Positions 57,633 through 64,000 of a stretch of DNA of 64,000 nt are shown here, one piece after another (the stretch's first letter is position 1; each line of letters begins with the position of its first letter). The DNA is taken from positions 4,478,001 through 4,542,000 of the forward strand of contig NZ_LR743509.1 in assembly GCF_902712875.1 (NCBI RefSeq). Reading direction: 5' to 3'. The notes under the pieces were generated by a model. The model was not told the origin of the DNA. It worked only from the letters and a program-made list of their open reading frames with translations, and did not search any database. Made by a program: the position numbers and the translations under genes. This DNA is from Hyphomicrobium sp. ghe19 (GTDB lineage Bacteria; Pseudomonadota; Alphaproteobacteria; Rhizobiales; Hyphomicrobiaceae).

Positions 57633-58124
57633 TCAAAAGTCACACTCTCTTTCGGTGGCTGAGCATACCAGCGGCCGCGACGAAGACTGCTGCTCATTTG
57701 AATCGAGGAGCTCTTCCAAAGTCAGGATTAGACGCTTCGCAGTTTTACATTCCGCGGTCTGCAAACCCTCCACAAATTGTTCGAACACTGGCTTAAGAAG
57801 TTTTCGAGCGCGCTTGCGATGCCTTGAGCGAATGTCAGCTGTGCTAGGTCGATTGCAGCGCGCAGTTCCCACGATCGCGCGCTCTGACCGCGGCTCAATC
57901 CGAGCGATCATCGCTCCTCTCGAACGCCCGATTGCCGCGAGACCTTCAGCGAGGCCCATGTTGAACGGTATGGTATGCAACTCGTAGCCGGCAGCGCGGA
58001 GCTTTTCCCGACAGGGCTGAAGGCTATCAACTCCCTCACCCGCGTCTCCTTGGCGGATGGCCAACTTGGCTTTTGAAGCCGCGTCCCAACGCCAAATAGG
58101 GCGCGAGGGAATGAGAGTGAGCAT
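57633..58124 (-). pseudogene. Remnant of an AAA/TPR-type regulator, C-terminal part
   Basis: The 163-residue frame joins two pieces of the C-terminal tetratricopeptide region of winged-helix/AAA regulators common in Hyphomicrobiales: KLAIRQGDAGEGVDSLQPCR ... YELHTIPFNMGLAEGLAAIG, then LLKPVFEQFVEGLQTAECKT. The middle (about 60 residues expected) has been lost, and the DNA-binding and ATPase domains are missing. It is a decayed gene. Confidence 0.65.
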
Positions 58125-58165
58125 GCGATATTAGCCAATCGGTGTACTTGCAGGCGCTCTCGATA

Positions 58166-58556
58166 TCACCGGTTTAAAGGAATACCGAGAAGGCCCAGAT
58201 TAACGGAATGGACAGTGTTCCTGGGATGGTCCCTGCTTCGGCCGCCGCGAGTTCCTCGGGGGCAGTCGGCCGTTCTCTTGGCAGCTTGCTCGACGAGCGG
58301 AGCGGCGGCAGCATCACGTGCCGATAGGGTAACTTCCGATGAAGTGAGGATGGCGTAAGTCTCGCCAGACAGCAGCGTCACAACAAACACGAAGGCAAGA
58401 AGCCAACGACCCTCGCTGAGTGCGGAGCCAGCACCCCAAGGCGACCGCGATCTGCAATGGCGCCGTTGGGCCACCATAGCCACCGGATCCCATGATCGAG
58501 ATATGGGCGGTTGTCAGGACGATCGCGCTTCCGACCACGGTGAGGCTACGAAGCAT
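58166..58556 (-). pseudogene. Frameshifted membrane protein gene downstream of a partition module
   Basis: ATG 58556, preceded by AAGGGGG, begins LRSLTVVGSAIVLTTAHISI and GYGGPTAPLQIAVALG. The coherent continuation SALSEGRWLLAFVFVVTLLS and LTSSEVTLSARDAAAAP lies in the next frame (shift near 58440). A third piece, EELAAAEAG, needs another shift. Together they outline a two- to three-helix protein of about 125 residues of the kind that follows ParA/RHH pairs in plasmid-derived islands. Confidence 0.5.
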
Positions 58557-58845
58557 CGGATGCCCCCTTGTAGCCTTTCTTCTTCGCCAGCAGCGCAACA
58601 GCTTCTTCGAACATATCGGCCGCTGAGACATCCATGTGCTCGGAAAGACCAGAAATAAGAGCCTTATGCGCTGGGGTGCAGCGATAGTTCATCTGAACGC
58701 TACGGGCCCTCCCTCCGCGGGAACGCTGCTTATCGGTCATCACGGCGCGCCGCTCCGCCTGGATGCGTGCCTCGCTCTTAGCCGACTGTCCGTAGCGCGT
58801 TGCGGCGAACAGGCTGGCGAATTCGATCTCGTCGTTAGAGGTCAT
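58546..58845 (-). CDS. RHH-type partner protein of ParA
   Basis: A 99-residue protein with a charged N-terminal tail, then SRGGRARSVQMNYRCTPAHKALISGLSEHMDVSAADMFEEAV. This suits a ribbon-helix-helix DNA-binding domain, as in ParG-like centromere-binding proteins. It overlaps parA by ATGA. It likely binds the GCTATAC-type repeats upstream of parA and stimulates the ATPase. Confidence 0.65.
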   Translation of the reverse strand: MTSNDEIEFASLFAATRYGQSAKSEARIQAERRAVMTDKQRSRGGRARSVQMNYRCTPAHKALISGLSEHMDVSAADMFEEAVALLAKKKGYKGASDAS

Positions 58846-59498
58846 CGCGCTGCTTCCTTCTTCGCCTTCGCCCGCACCCCTTTGAGAGTCGCCGATTTAA
58901 TCTCCTTCCAGAGTGCTTCGATTTCTTCCGCAGCCGCGTTGTCTTTCTCGGCGCCGGTTTTGCCGGTCGTCATTGCGGTTACGAATGCGATGCGCTGGGT
59001 GATGGTGGCATCGGCGATAGGGACTTGATTTGAAAACAGGATAGAGCGGGCGGCTTCTACGAGTTTATCGCGGCTGCGCGATTGGCAGGCGTTCAGCACA
59101 ACCATGTAGCCTACGCCGGCATCCTGGCAGAGCCGCACGGCATCCTGTGAGGCGAGCAGGTCTAGCCCGCTGGCACGCATGGGAACGGCGACGAAGTTGC
59201 TTGCTCGGATCGCGTCGTCCGTCACGATCAGCGAGCCAGGCGGTCCATCGAGGAAAACCCAGTCCCAACCGTCTAACGCCAAAGCTTCGACGGCATCAGA
59301 GGCGCGGTCTGCACCCTTGAAGAGTGTCGGGTTATCTGGCTGACCACGCCGGCGCCACCAATCGGCAACACTCTCCTGGGGATCAAGATCGACGATGCAG
59401 ACGCGGCGGTTTTCTTGCGCGGCCCGGACGGCGATGGCCGCACATAGCGTTGATTTGCCGACGCCGCCCTTTGAATTGAGAAATCCAACGATATTCAT
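58842..59498 (-). CDS. parA: ParA/ParF-type partition ATPase
   Basis: A 218-residue deviant-Walker ATPase: NSKGGVGKST (Walker A), VDLDPQES (Walker A' Asp), DWVFLDGPPG (Walker B). The small size without an N-terminal DNA-binding domain matches class Ib ParF proteins, which pair with an RHH partner, here the overlapping next gene. It moves plasmids or integrated elements to daughter cells. Upstream lie inverted GGCTATAC elements that are repeated at a second site. Confidence 0.88.
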   Translation of the reverse strand: MNIVGFLNSKGGVGKSTLCAAIAVRAAQENRRVCIVDLDPQESVADWWRRRGQPDNPTLFKGADRASDAVEALALDGWDWVFLDGPPGSLIVTDDAIRASNFVAVPMRASGLDLLASQDAVRLCQDAGVGYMVVLNACQSRSRDKLVEAARSILFSNQVPIADATITQRIAFVTAMTTGKTGAEKDNAAAEEIEALWKEIKSATLKGVRAKAKKEAAR

Positions 59499-59541
59499 AG
59501 GCTTACCTCGTGGCTAGGCATGCCTGTTGCATAGCATAAGT

Positions 59542-59584
59542 GCTATACAAATGTAAAGTGGCTATACATTAATTGGGTATAGCC
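59542..59584. promoter_or_regulatory. Operator/partition-site repeats upstream of parA
   Basis: GCTATAC lies at 59542-59548 and 59561-59567, and its inverse GTATAGC at 59577-59583. The last two form the inverted pair GGCTATAC ... GTATAGCC (59560-59584) spaced by nine bases. They sit just upstream of the parA start, where ParF-ParG systems place their operator. An almost identical block occurs at 61013-61051. Confidence 0.6.
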
Positions 59585-59718
59585 GCATTGGGGGGATCCC
59601 GGAGCCGTCGCCGGCTCCGGAGCCAAGCCGATTACAGCCTCTATGCGGTCTTGGAGCAGCGCGTTACTCAGTCTTGTTGTTGATCTCGCATAGCTTGGCT
59701 TTTCTGGGGTTCCGGTGG

Positions 59719-59890
59719 TTAAGGCAGCTCCAGCATGCGGGTAACGCCGATCGCGTTCAGGAAGGCTTCGTCGTGACTGACGATGAGAAGTGCTCCGGCG
59801 TGAGCACGCAAACCGGCCTCCACCACCTCGATGGACTGAATATCGAGATGGTTGGTCTGTTCGTCGAGGATAACAAGTTGCGGTGACCTC
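59719..59890 (-). pseudogene. Fragment of an ABC-F ATPase
   Basis: About 55 residues match the C-terminal end of an ABC-F protein: LVILDEQTNHLDIQSIEVVE (Walker B followed by the D-loop, with Q in place of the usual P) and ALLIVSHDEAFLNAIG (switch His). The rest of the roughly 530-residue gene is missing on both sides. Confidence 0.7.
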
Positions 59891-60016
59891 CGCCCAGGAC
59901 TTCCGTACCACCCCGGACGCCTCACTGCGGCGCATGGCCATAGGGCGCATGAAATGGCCAATACGTCGGCCAGTTTCGTGGTCCCTCGCCGGTAACGGTT
60001 GGGTCTCGCGCGTTCT

Positions 60017-60706
60017 TCAGTAGGGATGCCGGTCCTTCTTATCGGTCCAGGCCTTGTACGCCTTCAGGCCGGTTTCCCGTTCGAAGTTTTCCGTTACCAT
60101 GATCCGGCGTTGCGACCACGGCTTGGCGAAATCCTCATACTGGAAGGCATCGTCGAATCCGATCGCACTCGTGTCCTTCAGGCTGGCGGCGAAATAAACG
60201 TGGTCGATGCGCGACCAATAGATCGCGCTCATGCACATCGGGCACGGCGCGCCGTTGATGTAGATTTCGCACCCTTTCAACATGCGTGCGCGATGCTCCA
60301 CCGGATCGGGCGAACCCGCTTCACGCGGAATCATTTCGAGGATCGTGCCGGCCCCATAATCCGTGCCGAGCAGCGCCTTCGGGTTGAGACGTGCGGACGC
60401 GTCCATGATTGCCGTGACCTCAGCGTGAAAGACAGGAATGCCCGTGTGCAGCACGCGGTTCTGGCCGCGCCCGATGATCTCTCCGTCTTTGACGATCACG
60501 GCGCCGAATGGACCACCCCACCCTTTCTCCACCGACTCGATAGCAAGCCGAGTCGCTTCCTCCATGAATTTCGGATTACCGGCCGCCGTTGCATTCGCGG
60601 CTTGCGTCGAAAAACCCGCTGCAAGTGTAGCTCCCGTCGCCGCCGCCGCCTTGAGGAACGAGCGGCGGTCCGGGTCGTGCAGCTCCTCGCAAACGAATTT
60701 TCGCAT
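60017..60706 (-). CDS. Tat-exported nucleoside/guanine-type deaminase
   Basis: A 229-residue zinc deaminase of the cytidine-deaminase fold. The N-terminus carries a textbook twin-arginine signal (DRRSFLKAAAATGATLAAG). The catalytic set is HAEVTAI (His and Glu) and APCPMCMSAI (PCxxC). Insertion of about 45 residues between these (NPKALLGTDYGAG to CEIYINGAP) resembles larger guanine-deaminase-like members. The start has GGAGGAC eight bases upstream. Export means it acts on a periplasmic substrate, unlike most of its family. It lies in the island, unlinked to purine genes. Confidence 0.83.
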   Translation of the reverse strand: MRKFVCEELHDPDRRSFLKAAAATGATLAAGFSTQAANATAAGNPKFMEEATRLAIESVEKGWGGPFGAVIVKDGEIIGRGQNRVLHTGIPVFHAEVTAIMDASARLNPKALLGTDYGAGTILEMIPREAGSPDPVEHRARMLKGCEIYINGAPCPMCMSAIYWSRIDHVYFAASLKDTSAIGFDDAFQYEDFAKPWSQRRIMVTENFERETGLKAYKAWTDKKDRHPY

Positions 60707-60774
60707 GAATGAGTCCTCCGCTGAAAAATCTTTCAGCGTGGCTGCGTAACTGACAATTATTAAGATCTACAAAC

Positions 60775-60984
60775 TCAGTGCGTGGGCAAAGCCGGCCTGG
60801 CCATCACCACATCGTTGAGCGGGCTCTCCAAAATGCGATCGATCCGAAGAAGTTTAACACATTCCTCGCCCACCCTTTCAGTCAGCCGCGATGCTTTTGC
60901 TAAGGGAGCTATGGACGAGCTGCCGAAATTGCCCATTGATTTGCCGACGCCACCTTTCGAATTGAGAAATCCGACGACGTTCAT
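60775..60984 (-). pseudogene. Truncated second parA: only the first 16 residues remain
   Basis: ATG 60984 begins MNVVGFLNSKGGVGKS, nearly the same as the intact parA start, then runs into unrelated sequence (MGNFGSSSIAPLAK ...) to a stop at 60775. The duplicated operator block lies just upstream. The segment shows that the parA promoter-start region was copied or that two related elements recombined here. Confidence 0.65.
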
Positions 60985-61012
60985 GGCTTGCCCTTGGCTA
61001 GACAAGCGAAAT

Positions 61013-61051
61013 GTATAGCATAGAATGGCTATACTTTAATTATGTATAGCC
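61013..61051. promoter_or_regulatory. Second copy of the parA operator repeats
   Basis: GTATAGC at 61013-61019, GCTATAC at 61028-61034 and GTATAGC at 61044-61050. The pair GGCTATAC ... GTATAGCC (61027-61051) has the same arms and nine-base spacing as the block at 59560-59584, with a similar AT-rich centre. It stands before the truncated parA. Confidence 0.6.
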
Positions 61052-61244
61052 ATTTTTTCCGGCAGATTGGGGAAATTAGGTAGTGCCAAAGCCTTTTTGA
61101 TAACGCGGGCCGTCCGCACTGGCCAAGAAGCCCCAGACTCCATCACGTGGTTAAGCGGGCCTTAACGCGGTCTATGCCAAAAGGTATATGAATTCGAATC
61201 AGCGCCGTGACCAACGCCAACATCGAATGCTTCGGAGAAGTTTG

Positions 61245-62312
61245 ATGACGTTCATTTCCGGCGCCACCAATTCGACCGCCCTCTCCATTCTTCAAAACAT
61301 GAATGCCGCGAAGGGGACGGCCTCGAACCCGACGGCCAACGCGGCAATTTCCATCCTCGGTCCGCTGGAGACGACAAGCAAGGCCAGCAAGCAGGCGGCT
61401 GAGAAGGTCGTCGCCATTCTCAACGAACAAGGCGGCACGATCGATCTTTCCAGATACGGCTCCGCGAAGGCCTCGGTCACCGCTGGAGATCATGCCACCA
61501 TCACCACAGGTGATGGCATTGCTTCTATTTATGCGCAGAATTTTGCAACGATCTACACGGGGAACAACAACGACGAGATTTCGACGTATGCCAACGCGAC
61601 CGTCCATGCCGGGGGCGGCAACGATGTCGTGCAGGCGTATAGTCATGCCACGGTGGATGCCGGTGACGGGGATGACTGGGTGTACGTCTACGACCACTCC
61701 GTCGTTGATGGCGGTGCCGGTAATGACGTAATCCGCACGTACGACTATTCGACCGTCGACGGCGGTGACGGGGATGATTTCGTGGTTACGCTTGGCAACT
61801 CCGCGATCAACGGCGGCGCTGGCAACGATACTCTTGTCGTCAGCAGCCGGCGCAGCGCGGACGATTCGACCTTTGACAACGCGGTCGTCGATGGTGGGGA
61901 GGGCGACGATTACATCCAGGTCAACGGCAACTCCACCGTGACCGGCGGCACCGGCAATGACACGATCCGGCTGATCGGGGACGGCAATACCGTCATTTTC
62001 AACAAAGGCGATGGACACGACACGATCGGAGTTGGCCGGGGCTACGCCAATGCCAAGGACAGCGCCACGATCAATATCAAAGGCTACAGCGCCGACGACG
62101 TTACGGTGAACCGAGATGCGGACAAGGTCACCGTTTCGTTCAAGGGGTCTGATGACGCGATAACGGTGCAGGTCAAATATAACGCCTCCGCGAAGTTGGC
62201 CTTCGAGGACGGCTCCACCATCGATGTAACACCCGCGAAATTCGCCACGCTGAAATCAATGGATGCCAGCGCCGATGCCCTTTTCGGAGATATTAAACCT
62301 ATTCTTGCATAA
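61245..62312 (+). CDS. RTX-type calcium-binding secreted protein
   Basis: A 355-residue protein from ATG 61245 (GGAGAAG four bases upstream). It has no signal peptide. The middle is a run of about eight Gly/Asp-rich nonapeptide-like repeats (AGGGNDVVQ, AGDGDDWVY, GGAGNDVIR, GGDGDDFVV, GGAGNDTLV, GGEGDDYIQ, GGTGNDTIR, KGDGHDTIG), spaced by about 19 residues. This points to a calcium-stabilised parallel beta-roll and type I secretion by a C-terminal signal. The only exporter gene nearby is a truncated ATPase fragment. Function (adhesin, S-layer, enzyme-free matrix) is unknown. Confidence 0.82.
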   Translation: MTFISGATNSTALSILQNMNAAKGTASNPTANAAISILGPLETTSKASKQAAEKVVAILNEQGGTIDLSRYGSAKASVTAGDHATITTGDGIASIYAQNFATIYTGNNNDEISTYANATVHAGGGNDVVQAYSHATVDAGDGDDWVYVYDHSVVDGGAGNDVIRTYDYSTVDGGDGDDFVVTLGNSAINGGAGNDTLVVSSRRSADDSTFDNAVVDGGEGDDYIQVNGNSTVTGGTGNDTIRLIGDGNTVIFNKGDGHDTIGVGRGYANAKDSATINIKGYSADDVTVNRDADKVTVSFKGSDDAITVQVKYNASAKLAFEDGSTIDVTPAKFATLKSMDASADALFGDIKPILA

Positions 62313-62379
62313 GTTGATTTTTGAAAGAGCCGTCGCCGCAATGCGGCGACGGCCTGATATTTCTTAGATCTAAACTGTC

Positions 62380-62880
62380 TTAGACGAAGAAGATGTGGCT
62401 CGCGATATCGACCGAGTTCCACCCGACGACGGTGACGTCGAGATCATGGCCGATTGTTGACGTTATGTGTGCATAGCCCAACCCATCGTCGGCAATGGAG
62501 ATATCCGACGCACTTGCGGCAACGGTACTCGTGAGTTCAATCCTATCTACGTCGCCACCCGTCACGCTCGTGAAATCAAAAATCGTGCTCTAATCGTGCT
62601 CCTGGCTAATTTTGAAAGTGTCGTTTCCGGAATTGCCGGTGAGGGAGTTTGCACCAGCTCCGCCGTCGAGCGTGTCGTTACCTGCGCCACCAAGAATGTT
62701 CTCTGCGAGATACACGCCTGCATACATGTGGCTGCTGCCGGTGATGACGTCATTGCCGGATTGGCCCGAGATTGATGTTATATTGGTTTCCCTCTCGACT
62801 TCCGAAAAATCGACAGTGCCATTGACGTTGATGTAGCCTGGCTGAGTGCCTGATGTATTAAACAGGTGCTCAACTCCTCT
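62380..62880 (-). pseudogene. RTX protein gene fragment with internal stop
   Basis: Read on the minus strand, one frame gives TSGTQPGYINVNGTVDFSEV, ENILGGAGNDTLDGGAGANS and GNSGNDTFKISQEHD. An in-frame TAG (62592-62590) follows, then STIFDFTSVTGGDVDRIELT and a normal RTX-like ending. The stop arises inside a near-duplication of the bases GAGCACGATT. The N-terminus merges with the neighbouring ABC fragment, so the gene is truncated and broken. Confidence 0.65.
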
Positions 62881-63428
62881 CAGATGCGTGAGCTGAACGG
62901 CTGTCCATGGCCGACAATGCTGCGCCGGTGCGCGACGATGAGGGTAATGCCGCCACGCTTGCGGATATTTGCAACCGCCTCGGCCAAGGCCTGGTCTCCC
63001 GGGGTGTCGAGATTTGAATTGGGTTCGTCCATGACGACGAGGAATGGCTCTTTGTAGAGCGCGCGCGCCAGGGCAAGGCGTTGCCTCTGACCTGCAGAAA
63101 GCTGCGTCCCCCCTTCCCCGACCATGAGGTCGTAGCCGGCGGGAAGGCGCACGATCATGTCATGTACGCCCGCCGCCTTGGCTGCGCGGATGACCGCCGC
63201 TTCATCCCGCGCCTCATCGAAACGCGCGATATTTTCGGCGACGGTTCCGTTCATGAGATCCACCGACTGCGGCACATAGCCGATGAACCGGCCACGTTTT
63301 GCCGCTGGCCATTGGTCAAGTGTCGCGCCGTGGAGTCTCACGTGGCCATGGGCGGGTTGCCACGCGCCGACAATTGCGCGCACCAGGGAAGACTTTCCAG
63401 AGGCACTGGCGCCAAGGATGCCAATCAC
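62880..63428 (-). pseudogene. ATPase half of a type I secretion exporter (PrtD/HlyB-like), truncated
   Basis: The 182-residue frame has Walker A GILGASASGKSSL, Q-loop YVPQSVDLMNG, signature LSAGQRQRLALARALY, Walker B LVVMDEPNSNLD and switch His IVAHRRS, all as in PrtD-type exporters of RTX proteins. The membrane and peptidase-like domains are missing at the N-terminus, and the C-terminus is cut at a junction with an RTX fragment. It cannot form a working exporter alone. Confidence 0.75.
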
Positions 63429-64000
63429 GGTTCAGGCCACCAAAGACGGCGACGCCTAACAGCGCCAGCGCGATCGCTTCTGCCTCCATTCCGCCGAGCG
63501 CGTGCCACCGCGCACGGAATGCCGCGTTCTCGCGGATTACCGGCTACTCAGTCGATGAGATCGTGGACAAGAACATGCGCGTTCTCCAGTCTGGAGTACA
63601 CTCGCGAGATTTTTATGAAGCGATGTGGAAGGGCGCAGGCACAAGGGTTTTATTTCGGAGCCGCAACACCCATCGCGGCTCTTCGGTCCTTGCCGGGATT
63701 GAAATGGAGAAAACACGGTGAGTGCCGGCATTATTCCAGAGAATCTTCCGGCGCTCCGAATCCCTTTCCAACTATTTCGCTCCAGTGAGGCTGGCTGCTT
63801 CGATCCGGAAAAATAGGCGGCACGCGGATTAAGAAGAGGGTGGGCCGTACTGAGGTCAACAAGGCCCATCATCCTAGTCCGGGAGCCTGCGCATAGGATC
63901 TGAAGAGGTACGCCGAATCGCAGCTCCGCACTTCAAGCTGCCAATCTGAGCGCTGGGGCCAAGATGCCCGATGGATGGCGTGACGCCGCCGAACAAACGT
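63429..64000. other. Scrambled region with a PAS-domain fragment
   Basis: On the plus strand between about 63510 and 63640 the words AAFSRITGYSVDEIVDKNMR, VLQSGVHSRDFYEAMWK match a PAS domain of sensory proteins (the NPAFTRITGYSxEE and LQSGxHxxxFYxxMW positions). There is no start codon or downstream kinase or GGDEF sequence. The remainder to the window end shows nothing I can assign. Confidence 0.5.

Overview
The window reads as chromosomal DNA of an alphaproteobacterium, most likely of the order Hyphomicrobiales and perhaps Hyphomicrobium-like. This is inferred from the moderately high G+C content, from families common in that order (DUF1345, DUF4239, DUF2269, MXKDX-repeat, SPW-repeat and HWE-free two-component proteins) and from the style of the chemotaxis cluster. 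No rRNA, tRNA, CRISPR array or intact insertion sequence was recognised.

Bases 1-9.5 kb hold a partial DUF2269 membrane protein, a stomatin/NfeD-like pair, several small exported proteins of unknown role, and an RND efflux operon (permease, adaptor, small exported protein) divergent from a LysR regulator. The next gene on the minus strand (10748-13051) is the most unusual protein here: an exported type-I periplasmic binding protein domain fused to a complete pentameric ligand-gated ion channel.

Bases 13-27 kb hold an SDR oxidoreductase, an alpha/beta hydrolase with Cys in place of the nucleophile Ser, a divergent FabH-like synthase, a DUF1345 protein, two signalling clusters (lone receiver + NarL regulator + hybrid kinase; NarX-like kinase + NarL regulator), a Tat-type exported deaminase, and a gene-free stretch with two strong stem-loops.

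Bases 27-37.5 kb hold a three-gene operon with a MotA/TolQ/ExbB-family channel and two membrane partners of unknown function, a DUF3311/SSF symporter pair, a probable periplasmic methionine-repair set (Met-rich MXKDX protein, cytochrome b561, MsrP/YedY-like molybdoenzyme), a DUF2165 protein, an SsuABC-type sulfonate transporter and a DUF4239 protein.

Bases 38.4-47.8 kb are one chemotaxis operon (STAS protein, CheY, CheA, CheW, MCP, CheW, CheR, CheB). It converges with a soluble 561-residue protein that carries a degenerate receptor-like tip and a CheZ-like D-x-T-x-Q motif. There is no CheZ, CheC, CheX or CheD in the cluster, so this protein is a candidate missing terminator.

From 47.8 kb to the end the sequence looks like an eroded genomic island. 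It holds remnants of a serine recombinase, a pyruvate/indolepyruvate decarboxylase, an AAA/TPR regulator, an ABC-F ATPase, an RTX protein, a type I secretion ATPase and a PAS protein, plus a plasmid-type ParA/RHH partition module whose operator and parA start are duplicated 1.5 kb away. Embedded in it is an intact TorT-TorS-TorR phosphorelay (52.6-57.4 kb). It is not next to torCAD but next to two exported proteins, a EutQ-like cupin and a 507-residue protein I do not recognise. An intact RTX protein and a second Tat-exported deaminase lie near the right end.
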